Source: Thermoleptolyngbya sichuanensis A183 (GTDB lineage: Bacteria > Cyanobacteriota > Cyanobacteriia > Elainellales > Elainellaceae). Taken from it: a stretch of 64,000 nucleotides of DNA. The stretch spans positions 1,860,001 to 1,924,000 of the forward strand of contig NZ_CP053661.1 in NCBI RefSeq assembly GCF_013177315.1, in the 5' to 3' direction. The notes beneath the pieces were generated by a model. It saw only the letters and a program-made list of their open reading frames with translations. It had not been told where the DNA came from and ran no database searches. Below, piece by piece: positions 56,975 through 64,000 of the stretch (position 1 is its first letter; the number at the start of each line of letters is the position of its first letter). The translations under genes were made by a program, and so were the position numbers.

Positions 56975-57313
56975 ATGCCCCCTTCCGAACCCGACTTTGA
57001 ACAAGCGCTAGACGAACTGGGGCGATCGCTCCAAACCCTGCAAACACGCTATGCCCAGGTCAAGACCGACCAGCAGCGTCAGGAAGCCCTGCAACAGCGC
57101 GTCGAGCAGGTGCAGCGGGACTATGCCCACACCCAAGATCCCTCCCTAAAGCTGGAGCTAAGGCGCTTGAAGGATCAGCTTGCAGAACTGGAAGTCGCCC
57201 TGGAGAGCCAGCTTTTTTCCTGGAACAGCCTCAAGGAACCCTTCTGGATGGCGGTGCGCTTTGGCGGGGTAGGAATCGTGCTGGGGTGGCTGCTAAAAAG
57301 CCTCGCCGGATAG
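56975..57313 (+). CDS. Small coiled-coil protein with C-terminal membrane segment
   Basis: A 112-residue protein of unknown function. Residues 5-85 form a long coiled coil rich in Gln/Glu/Leu (QTLQTRYAQVKTDQQRQEALQQRVEQVQRDY). A C-terminal segment, about residues 90-109 (WMAVRFGGVGIVLGWLLKSLAG), is hydrophobic and could be a tail anchor. The pattern is widespread in cyanobacteria without assigned role. It is convergent with tab2, 19 bp apart. Confidence 0.65.
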   Translation: MPPSEPDFEQALDELGRSLQTLQTRYAQVKTDQQRQEALQQRVEQVQRDYAHTQDPSLKLELRRLKDQLAELEVALESQLFSWNSLKEPFWMAVRFGGVGIVLGWLLKSLAG

Positions 57314-57332
57314 GTCTGCCAGGGCTGCCCCC

Positions 57333-58205
57333 TTAGCCCAGCAGCCAAAAACCGCTGTAGGTGATGCCCGTGTCGTCTGGCTGCACCAGCAAAAAGTGCA
57401 GTCCGTGGGCCTCGCGCTGCCGCTGCTGAAAGAGACGGGCCGCCGCGGCCACGTCGGCATCGTGAAAGGTCGAGAGAATCCAGCGATCGCTCAATCCTGC
57501 TTCCAGAATCAGCCCGTCTGGGGCACCCGGCACATAGTTCAACAGCGCAGGACGCACCTCTTGGAGCCACCGCGCCAATCGCATGGATTGCCGTCCGCCG
57601 TCGATGATGACCCCCGGAACGGGCTGGGTGGAGGCGAGTCCCAGATTGATCGGCAAGAGGCGATCGGGCGTAGAGCAGATGGGAATAGGGCGATCGCCAT
57701 AGAGCAGCTCCAGATCACCCGCAGCCAGGGCTGCAAATCGCCAGCGATCGCCCCAAATTGCTTCCGGCACAGGCACAGGGGGCGGCGCATCGATCGCCAG
57801 CGGGTCGTAGGCTTCGCCCGTATAACCCGGCAAGTTAGGGTAGTAGGCAGCGCGGCGCAGCAGAAAATGCTTCAGCATGGGCGCGTGGCGTGTTGGCTCC
57901 ACGGTGAAACCAGCCTCCCTAGCAGCCGCTTCGATCAGTCCCAAACTCTGCGGCCGAAACACCTGAATCCGCTCTGGCGCTCCTTCTGCCTGTAGCCGCC
58001 TGAACTGAGCCGCCAGCCAATCGACCGTTGCCTGCGACTGCAGACAATCGACACAGGCGCTAAAGGCCCCCGTCGGGTCACACACTACCAGTTCCCACAG
58101 GGCTTCACCCGCTTCAGTTTGCAGGGGGCGACGATAGAAATCAGCTTGCCAAAGCACTAGAAAATATAGGGGATTGAGGGGACAGAAGCAGAAACGGGCG
58201 AGCAA
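57333..58205 (-). CDS. Tab2/Atab2 family RNA-binding protein
   Basis: A 290-residue protein of the Tab2/Atab2 (DUF1092) family. In plants and algae these bind psaA/psaB mRNA and promote photosystem I translation; cyanobacterial members are related but less studied. Signature segments are LWQADFYRRPLQTEAGEALWELVVCDPTG, FRPQSLGLIEAAAREAGFTVEPTRHAPMLKHFL, and the C-terminal LSDRWILSTFHDADVAAAARLFQQRQREAHGLHFLLVQPDDTGITYSGFWLL. The N-terminal ~16 residues are unusual and a GTG near 58157 may be the real start. Confidence 0.86.
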   Translation of the reverse strand: MLARFCFCPLNPLYFLVLWQADFYRRPLQTEAGEALWELVVCDPTGAFSACVDCLQSQATVDWLAAQFRRLQAEGAPERIQVFRPQSLGLIEAAAREAGFTVEPTRHAPMLKHFLLRRAAYYPNLPGYTGEAYDPLAIDAPPPVPVPEAIWGDRWRFAALAAGDLELLYGDRPIPICSTPDRLLPINLGLASTQPVPGVIIDGGRQSMRLARWLQEVRPALLNYVPGAPDGLILEAGLSDRWILSTFHDADVAAAARLFQQRQREAHGLHFLLVQPDDTGITYSGFWLLG

Positions 58206-58303
58206 CGTGCATCCTGCTTTAGGCAGTGTTAAAACTTTTAGGTCGTTGATTGCCCTGAGTCGAGCCCCCTAAATCCCCGCGCTTACGCGCCGCTTCGCTA
58301 GAA

Positions 58304-58502
58304 AGAAGGGGGACTTCCGGAGCAGTTTTGCCCGTTTCCCCCATCGTTGAGGCTCTCTCTACGATCCTGACGGCTTAAGAAGGGGGACTTCCGGAGCAGT
58401 TTTGCCCGTTTCCCCCATCGTTGAGGCTCTCTCTACGATCCTGACGGCTTAAGAAGGGGGACTTCCGGAGCGGTTTTGCCCGTTTCCCCGCTTCTTAAGG
58501 GG
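58304..58502. repeat. 74-bp tandem array, about 2.7 copies
   Basis: Units begin AGAAGGGGGACTTCCGGAGC at 58304, 58378 and 58452, the third incomplete. The array lies inside a dispersed repeat whose ends resemble the element at 4990-5064, so a small element has been expanded by tandem duplication. Confidence 0.92.
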
Positions 58503-58555
58503 ATAGGGGGGATCAAAGAGTTTAAGACACGCCTTAACTTGATCTTCCCACGTTC

Positions 58556-58646
58556 AGGACTGACGCACTTGCAATCAATTTTCTGGATTTTGGACGATTT
58601 CTCGCGGATGCAGCCTCCGAAGCAGTTGTCCAACTGCATAAGTCCT
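58556..58646. repeat. MITE-like palindromic element, copy 2
   Basis: A 91-bp element with ends AGGACTGACGCA and TGCATAAGTCCT (imperfect inverted). The interior TGGACGATTTCTCGCGGATG parallels copy 1 at 29265-29353 but with a degraded inner hairpin. It lies between tab2 and the DUF3598 gene. Confidence 0.6.
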
Positions 58647-58715
58647 GCCGTTAACGCTGCAAAGCTGCACGGTTTAATGCGGCTCAATGCGGTTTAATGC
58701 GGTGTGCTGCTTCCA

Positions 58716-59570
58716 TCACGCCTTTTCTTCCTCCACTAGCGTCAGGCTTTCCCAGCCGCCTTGCGCGTCATAGCGACGAATCATGCGCTGGCGCTGGGTG
58801 GGGGAGATCAGCCAGCCCGCTTCCAGAAAGAAGGGCTTGCCCTTGGGGACGAGGAGGGGCGTATTGGCCGAGGCTCCATCGGGCAGCAGGAGGAGTTGGA
58901 GCGGGGTGCTGCCCTGGGTAAAGTGAATGGCGGTGGGGGTGACGCTGCCCGTAGTGCTGAGGGAAAGGCCAGGAGCGGTGAGGTGCTGCTGGAGTTGGGT
59001 TCCGTCCAGGCTGACTGAGAGCGTGGTGGAATAGGTTTCGGGCGATCGCCAGTCGGGATACAGCGTCACGGCGCGGCCCTGCCAAGTGCCCACCAGTTGC
59101 TCGGCGGTGAGGGGCGGGCGTTCGGCAGCAGCACTGCCCCGCAGCGTTTCGCGGATCAGCGTCAGGCTGCTGAGGCGACTTTCGCCGTTTTCGCCATGAA
59201 ATAGCTCCACCAGACGCATCCGGCGATTGCCCGCGATTAGCCCAAACTCTGCGCCAAAGTCCCCAAAGGGGCTAAATTGCAGCGACCCTTGGGAAAATGC
59301 GCCTGTTTCAAAAAACAGCGTGCTGCGGTTCAGGCTGCTATATTCCAGCACCTTCGTCGTCGGCGGGTCGCCCGTGGTGGATTGGCCAAACTCTAGCGTC
59401 TGGCGGATGGTCTCGTTTTGGTTTAGCCCCTCCAGCGTCACCACGGTTGGCACGCTGCTGACTTCAGCGCCCGCAGGCGAGAGCCGTGTAAACGAGCCTT
59501 CCCAAGCGCCGAGGTTTTTCAGCAAGCACTGCCACTGGGACAGTTCGGGAGAGGGGGAGGGATGAGTCAT
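58716..59570 (-). CDS. DUF3598 family protein
   Basis: A 284-residue soluble protein of the cyanobacterial DUF3598 family, predicted to form two calycin-like barrels. The first barrel begins WQCLLKNLGAWEGSFTRLSPAG and includes SLQFSPFGDFGAEFGLIAGNRRMRLVELF. The second begins LVGTWQGRAVTLYPDWRSPETYSTTLSV and ends FFLEAGWLISPTQRQRMIRRYDAQGGWESLTLVEE. A ligand-binding role is likely from the fold, but the ligand is unknown. The ATG at 59570 precedes a normal N terminus. Confidence 0.84.
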   Translation of the reverse strand: MTHPSPSPELSQWQCLLKNLGAWEGSFTRLSPAGAEVSSVPTVVTLEGLNQNETIRQTLEFGQSTTGDPPTTKVLEYSSLNRSTLFFETGAFSQGSLQFSPFGDFGAEFGLIAGNRRMRLVELFHGENGESRLSSLTLIRETLRGSAAAERPPLTAEQLVGTWQGRAVTLYPDWRSPETYSTTLSVSLDGTQLQQHLTAPGLSLSTTGSVTPTAIHFTQGSTPLQLLLLPDGASANTPLLVPKGKPFFLEAGWLISPTQRQRMIRRYDAQGGWESLTLVEEEKA

Positions 59571-59961
59571 AGGTAACCCGCTTTCTGGATTTGTTTAGTA
59601 ATATGAACAAAATTTGTGTATAACTGATAACTTTTTGAAAATTCTCTAGGAAAATCCCTTATTCTAGGGAACCTTACAGAAAAGCTTATCCCGTATCGAT
59701 TGCGGGCGATCGCTCGTTCGATCGGGTGAGGCTTTGGGGAGGAGGCTGATTTCCTCTCAGCGGTGGATGGTTTGCCCCAATCTGCCGCTCTAGAATGACG
59801 GGGTTAGGCAGGGCGCGGGTGCTGCTCTAGGCCTAACGGTTTTGAAATTGGGCGTTGAACACGCGGTCAGCAAGCAGCGGCCAGGGGCAACTCCTGTGGG
59901 TTGCGGTGCTGCTGGCGACGGCTCAACCCCAGTTTTGTTGTGTGTTCATTACTGGTTAACT
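59571..59961. other. Divergent spacer between DUF3598 and rlpA
   Basis: About 390 bases. The first ~110 are AT-rich (TTGTGTATAACTGATAACTT near 59610) and are a likely promoter zone. A HIP1-like site and GATCGGGTGAGG follow near 59705-59730. No supported gene; the rlpA frame could extend into it from a TTG at 59842, which is not favoured. Confidence 0.5.
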
Positions 59962-61347
59962 ATGAGCGTTTTAGGACTTGCCGGGGTGGCAACATCCACG
60001 GTCGGTTTTTTTTCGCCTTTTTGGGGAATACTGATACAGCCTTTGGTGGCTGAGCTTGGCGCTGTATCTACCGTTTCGGCATCTGCTGAGGTTTCGACCC
60101 AATCGGGCAATTCTCGATCCAATCTATCTAATCAAACCTTATCTAATCAGAAATCATCTAATCAGAAATCAAGTCAGGGTGCATCAAGTCAGGGCGCATC
60201 AAACCAAAAGCCCTCAAGCGGGACAACACCTAAAGCAGCATCCGGCTGTCCGATGGGTCTTTTGGCAACCGATCGTTGCCGGAGGCAGCAATGGGAGCGA
60301 TCGCGCCCCGAATCTCTCCTCTCTTGGCGCAATGTGCAGTTGATGTCTCCGGCTGAAACGAAGCGATCGCCCGCTCCACCCCTTCGCCGCTCTCGCAATC
60401 TGACCCCAGCGGCAGACTCGACTCAGCCTAAGACCGAGACTACACTCGCAGCGGCGATCGCTCGCCGTCCGCCTGCAATGCCCAGAGTCACCGTGCGCCC
60501 AGCAGCGGCCCCGGCCACCGGAGCGCAGCAGGTCTTTAAGCAATGTCTGGACAGTCCGCCTGCCAGTTCCGAAGGCGTAAAGCGCGGGGCAACTCAGCAA
60601 ACTCCACCCGCACCCGCCCGCCCCGACGCTGCAACGGTTTACCAAATCTGGGTGAACGGCAAAGTGGTGATGGAGCTACCCAGCAGCGAAGAGGCTGCCC
60701 CCATTGCCCAACGGCTGACCGCTGTTTTGGGCAGTCCTGGGTTTTCTGTAGACCAGTTGCGCCTGGTGCTGGTAGAGGGGGAACCGGGTGTGGCGCTGGG
60801 TGATGTAAAATCCAATGCAAAATCCGGGGATAGATCAAACGAGCCAAACGAGAGATTAGCCGCTAGCGGGGGCGATCGCCTGCTGTTCCGCGTTGATCGA
60901 GCGCTGGCCAATCGCCTAAACCGCACGGCCGATCTGGTCGCCATCGACTGGCTGAATAACCTGCGGGTGGCCCTGGGCGAAGCGCCTCTGTCGCTGATGG
61001 AGGCACAGGCAGACCTCTACAGCCTGACTCAAACAAGCCGCAACTTGGGCGGCATCACCTCCTGGTATGGGCCCGGATTTCACAACCGCCTGACGGCCAA
61101 TGGCGAGCGGTTTAACCAATATGCACTGACAGCGGCCCACCCCAAATTGCCATTCAACACCTACCTACGCGTTACCAACGTCCGCAGCGGAGAATCAGTC
61201 ATCGTCCGTATCAACGATCGGGGGCCCTATGTCGGTCAGCGATCGCTCGATTTGTCGCGTCAGGCTGCCCGCTGTATCGGCAGCGAAAAACCCGGCGTGG
61301 TACGCTACGAAGCGGTAATTTTGGAGCCGCAGACGACGGTGCAATAG
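59962..61347 (+). CDS. rlpA: RlpA-family septal ring lytic transglycosylase-like protein
   Basis: A 461-residue exported protein. From ATG 59962 a hydrophobic signal-like segment runs to about residue 35. A Ser/Gln/Asn-rich linker with short repeats (SNQKSS, SQGAS) and a Pro-rich region follow. The C-terminal double-psi beta-barrel domain has GGITSWYGPGFHNRLTANGERFNQYALTAAHPKLPFNTYLRV and VIVRINDRGPYVGQRSLDLSRQAA, with the conserved Asp in INDRGPY. RlpA proteins act on peptidoglycan at the septum. A middle segment (YQIWVNGKVVMELPSSEEAAPIAQRL) is a shared cyanobacterial module. No SPOR domain is seen. Confidence 0.85.
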   Translation: MSVLGLAGVATSTVGFFSPFWGILIQPLVAELGAVSTVSASAEVSTQSGNSRSNLSNQTLSNQKSSNQKSSQGASSQGASNQKPSSGTTPKAASGCPMGLLATDRCRRQQWERSRPESLLSWRNVQLMSPAETKRSPAPPLRRSRNLTPAADSTQPKTETTLAAAIARRPPAMPRVTVRPAAAPATGAQQVFKQCLDSPPASSEGVKRGATQQTPPAPARPDAATVYQIWVNGKVVMELPSSEEAAPIAQRLTAVLGSPGFSVDQLRLVLVEGEPGVALGDVKSNAKSGDRSNEPNERLAASGGDRLLFRVDRALANRLNRTADLVAIDWLNNLRVALGEAPLSLMEAQADLYSLTQTSRNLGGITSWYGPGFHNRLTANGERFNQYALTAAHPKLPFNTYLRVTNVRSGESVIVRINDRGPYVGQRSLDLSRQAARCIGSEKPGVVRYEAVILEPQTTVQ

Positions 61348-61350
61348 CGC

Positions 61351-62877
61351 ATGGATCGGAGCTTGGAGCAAGGCTTGGATCGGGATATCGGGCAGGCTAT
61401 GCATCAGCAGCATTTGCCGCTCTTGGAAGCCCTGCGAGACTGTGCCCAACGGGCCCACGCGCCGTTTTATACGCCAGGGCACAAGCGCGGCCAGGGCATT
61501 CCAGCGCCAATGCGGGAACTGCTGGGCGATCGCCCCTTCCTAGCGGATCTACCTGAACTGCCGGAGTTGGACAACCTGTTTGCTCCAGAGGGCGCGATTT
61601 TGCAGGCGCAGGAGTTGGCCGCCGACCTGTTTGGCGCAGCCCAGACCTGGTTTTTGGCGAACGGCTCGACCTGCGGCATCGAGGCGGCGGTGCTGGCCAC
61701 CTGCGGCCCCGGCGACACTCTGATTTTGCCAAGGAACTGCCACCAAGCGGCGATCGCGGCCCTGGTTCTCTCTGGCGCGATGCCTGTCTTTGTGCAACCG
61801 GACTATGACCCCGACTGGGGCATTGCCCACGGCGTTTCTCCCGGCGCGATCGCCACTGCCCTGGCGCAACATCCCGACGCAACGGCGGTGATGCTGATCT
61901 ACCCGACCTACTACGGAGCCTGTGGAGATATCGGGGCGATCGCCCAACTCGCCCATCAGCGCGGCATTCCGCTGATCGTAGACGAAGCCCACGGTGCACA
62001 TTTTGCCTTTCATCCCGACTTCCCCACGCCGTCGCTGGCAGCAGGGGCGGATATTGTCGTGCAATCCACCCACAAAGTGCTGGGCGCAATGACCCAGGCC
62101 TCGATGCTCCACTGCCGGGGCGATCGCGTCGATCCTAGCCGCCTCAGCCGCGCCCTGCGATTGGTGCAGTCCACCAGCCCCAGCTATTTGCTGCTGGCCT
62201 CGCTGGATGCCGCCCGCTGGCAACTGGCCCAGCAGGGCCCAGACCTGATGCAGCACACCCTCGACCTGGCGGCGATCGCCCGCACCCAGCTTGCCCAACT
62301 TCCCGGTCTGCGCCTGCTCACGGCTGCCCATGCCTGCACGCCCGGATTCATCGCCCTCGACCCCACTCGGTTAACCGTAGACGTAAGCGGGCTAGGGCTG
62401 TCGGGCTTTGCCGCAGACGAAATCCTGCATACACAATTGGGCGTAACCGCAGAACTGCCGGGTCTGACGCATCTCAGCTTCATCCTCAGCCTGGGCAACA
62501 CGCTAGCGGATATCGAGCAACTGGTTGCAGGCTTTCGAGCCTTGGCCCAGACGGTTCAGCCTGCCGACGGGCTGGCTGCCGGAGAGTTCAAACGGGTCGG
62601 AGCGGGCTTTCCCTGGAACGCAATCGAGGTTGAACAATCGCAGTCGCCTCGTGCTGCGTTTCTGGCCAACAGCGAGGTCGTGGCGCTAGAGCAAGCGGGC
62701 GATCGCCTCTCTGCGGAAACCGTGTGTCCCTATCCGCCGGGCATTCCGCTGCTAATTCCAGGCGAACGCATTTCTAGAGGGGCGCTGCAATTGCTCAAGG
62801 CAGTGCTAGAGCAGGGCGGAACGGTCACGGGGTTAGTCGGCGAACAGGGTTTGCGAGTCGTGCAGCGCAACGGGTAG
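61351..62877 (+). CDS. Orn/Lys/Arg decarboxylase-fold PLP enzyme
   Basis: A 508-residue fold-type I PLP enzyme of the ornithine/lysine/arginine decarboxylase group. The opening APFYTPGHKRGQG, the stretch TWFLANGSTCGIEAAVLATCGPGD, LIVDEAHGAHFAF and QSTHKVLGAMTQASMLH with Lys242 are the active-site features. The C-terminal domain ends near PYPPGIPLLIPGERI. Which amino acid it acts on cannot be read from these motifs. It starts 3 bp after rlpA on the same strand; an in-frame ATG at 61399 is an alternative. Its last 45 bp overlap the convergent sensor kinase gene. Confidence 0.84.
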   Translation: MDRSLEQGLDRDIGQAMHQQHLPLLEALRDCAQRAHAPFYTPGHKRGQGIPAPMRELLGDRPFLADLPELPELDNLFAPEGAILQAQELAADLFGAAQTWFLANGSTCGIEAAVLATCGPGDTLILPRNCHQAAIAALVLSGAMPVFVQPDYDPDWGIAHGVSPGAIATALAQHPDATAVMLIYPTYYGACGDIGAIAQLAHQRGIPLIVDEAHGAHFAFHPDFPTPSLAAGADIVVQSTHKVLGAMTQASMLHCRGDRVDPSRLSRALRLVQSTSPSYLLLASLDAARWQLAQQGPDLMQHTLDLAAIARTQLAQLPGLRLLTAAHACTPGFIALDPTRLTVDVSGLGLSGFAADEILHTQLGVTAELPGLTHLSFILSLGNTLADIEQLVAGFRALAQTVQPADGLAAGEFKRVGAGFPWNAIEVEQSQSPRAAFLANSEVVALEQAGDRLSAETVCPYPPGIPLLIPGERISRGALQLLKAVLEQGGTVTGLVGEQGLRVVQRNG

Positions 62878-64000
62878 CGTCAGCGTAAAGCGCACAAAGT
62901 TATCGTGGCTTTCCAGGGCGATCGCCCCACCCAACCGCTCGACCAGCTTCTTGACCAGAGCCAATCCCAATCCTGTTCCTTCGTGCTTCCAGGGATCGTT
63001 GCTGGGAACGCGATAAAAACGTTCAAATACGCGATCCTGCTCTGAGGTGGGAATCTCTACACCCGTATTCGTGATGACAATCCTCAAGTATTCAGCGGTA
63101 TATTCGCCAATCATGACCTGAATCGTTCCTTGATCGGGGGTGTACTTGCAGGCATTATTCAGCAGCTCACCCAGAATTCGACTGAGATAGGAGGCATCTG
63201 TCCGCATCGGCGGAAGGTTTGCTGAGACATTCAAACTCAAATGCTGGTTTCGAGTGCGAGTCCGTTCCAGAAACGGTTCCGCAATATGTGCCACCCAGTC
63301 ACATAAATGAATGCTTGTGAGCAATAGTGGCTCCATGCCAGCATCGAGTCGAGATAAATCCAGGAGGTCGTTAATTAGCTTTAGCTCTCGCTGACATTCA
63401 TCTTTCAAAATTTGGAAATAGCGGTGAATGTGGTGGAGATCCGGGTTGTCGAAAAGACCAAGCTGACGCAGGCTCAGTTCTAGCATCTGAGACGACATCT
63501 TCACGTTCGCCATCGGGGTTCGTAGCTCATGCGAAACGCTGCTCAGGAAGTTATCCTTCAGTTCATTCAACTGTTCCAACTTCTCAACCTGATTTCGGGC
63601 CGCTTGATAGAGTCTGGCTTGTCGAATGGCGATCGCACATTGATTTGCAACCTGTTCCACCAGGCGAATTTCTCTGTCCTCAAACGGCTCATTCCCTGCC
63701 CGATAAAGCCATAAATCTCCCAATAAATTCTGATTGTCTCGAAGCAGACATGCCAACACTGTAAAAGGCTGGTCTATGTCTCGCAGAATCAGCTTTGCGT
63801 TTTGGTTTTCTGGAAAATCGCCTGCGGATGCGTGGGGCAGGATATGCCAGCAAAAGTGAACGATCTGCCTCTGAAAGAGTTGCTCATACAGGTCTGCATA
63901 ATCTCTGATTGACACGATGCTGGCATGTCTAGACGGGATATTCGGTGCAACATACTCGTGCTGAATGATGGAGACATTTTGCTCTAGGTCGTAAAGTCCC
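62833..64000 (-). CDS. GAF-domain sensor histidine kinase (5' end beyond window)
   Basis: The frame is open from the stop at 62833 to the window edge, so at least 389 residues of a longer protein are present. A GAF-like domain includes FTVLACLLRDNQNLLGDLWLYR and RLVEQVANQCAIAIRQARLY. The HisKA H-box is SVSHELRTPMANVKM with the phospho-accepting His. The HATPase_c domain has LNNACKYTPDQG (N box), ITNTGVEIP and GTGLGLALVKKLVERLGG (G boxes). GAF-containing kinases of this type often sense light or small ligands in cyanobacteria, but no bilin-binding Cys is recognised in the visible part. No response regulator is adjacent in the window. Confidence 0.9.
   Translation of the reverse strand, partial: GLYDLEQNVSIIQHEYVAPNIPSRHASIVSIRDYADLYEQLFQRQIVHFCWHILPHASAGDFPENQNAKLILRDIDQPFTVLACLLRDNQNLLGDLWLYRAGNEPFEDREIRLVEQVANQCAIAIRQARLYQAARNQVEKLEQLNELKDNFLSSVSHELRTPMANVKMSSQMLELSLRQLGLFDNPDLHHIHRYFQILKDECQRELKLINDLLDLSRLDAGMEPLLLTSIHLCDWVAHIAEPFLERTRTRNQHLSLNVSANLPPMRTDASYLSRILGELLNNACKYTPDQGTIQVMIGEYTAEYLRIVITNTGVEIPTSEQDRVFERFYRVPSNDPWKHEGTGLGLALVKKLVERLGGAIALESHDNFVRFTLTLPVALHDSQTLFAD

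Larger units (their letters stand above)
58206..58715. other. Repeat-filled spacer between tab2 and DUF3598 genes
   Basis: About 510 bases made largely of repeats: CCCCCTAAATCC-type ends at about 58266 and 58497-58512, a 74-bp tandem array between them, and a MITE-like element at 58556-58646. A run of AATGCGG repeats follows near 58676-58700. No protein gene is supported. Confidence 0.7.

Overview
The window is cyanobacterial chromosome. Three kinds of evidence agree. The HIP1 palindrome GCGATCGC is scattered throughout. Marker genes include ferredoxin-type glutamate synthase, a tocopherol-type methyltransferase, Tab2/Atab2, KtrA/KtrB, sucrose-phosphate phosphatase, rbp beside rpsU, and the DUF928, DUF2721, DUF3598, DUF3747 and DUF6391 families. 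Envelope genes are gram-negative in type. The moderately high GC and gene content would suit a filamentous Leptolyngbya-like lineage, but the genus is inference. No rRNA, tRNA, CRISPR array or phage was recognised. Gene density is high, with one intact insertion sequence.

Layout. 1-9.2 kb: the 5' end of rpsU and the RRM gene rbp, then selO, an acetolactate synthase with a C-terminal zinc ribbon, a polysaccharide pyruvyl transferase, sucrose-phosphate phosphatase, two tandem Uma2 genes and a Uma2-like remnant. 9.1-15.8 kb: a BaiN/HI0933 flavoprotein followed by an exopolysaccharide cluster (ABC-2 permease, GT4 glycosyltransferase, WbaP-type initiating transferase, O-antigen ligase/polymerase). 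16-25 kb: central metabolism, with aconitase B and Fd-GOGAT; citrate synthase follows at 36.4 kb. 25-36 kb: mostly exported or envelope proteins (outer-membrane barrel, YfaP-like, PilP-like lipoprotein, DUF3747/SPOR, PstS with a candidate Pho box, TonB-like protein), plus a cysteine desulfurase-like enzyme. 37-50 kb: DUF928, a large GATase-like protein of unknown role, ispH, anmK, ktrA-ktrB, a tocopherol-type methyltransferase and oligopeptidase B. 50-64 kb: an ATP-grasp-like protein, a TPR-CHAT protein with an IS element inserted at its stop codon, nagB, Tab2, DUF3598, RlpA, an Orn/Lys/Arg decarboxylase-fold enzyme and a sensor kinase cut by the window end.

How genes relate. Citrate synthase, aconitase and Fd-GOGAT link carbon skeletons to nitrogen assimilation, although they are not one operon. 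GT4, wbaP and the ligase form a tight co-directional set for a surface polysaccharide. AnmK, NagB and RlpA all touch peptidoglycan or amino-sugar turnover.

The most striking unexplained structure is the number of short tandem duplications with 12-28 bp periods. At nine genes a duplication overlaps or abuts the stop codon, normally with the stop in the gene-proximal copy. The same process also occurs in frame inside genes, including a perfect 33-bp duplication of the DTGPGN motif of AnmK. Other items worth following are the GATase-like protein with a long insertion between its Cys and His-Glu motifs, the zinc-ribbon acetolactate synthase, the IS element whose target duplication rebuilt a stop codon, and the mosaic Uma2 pair.
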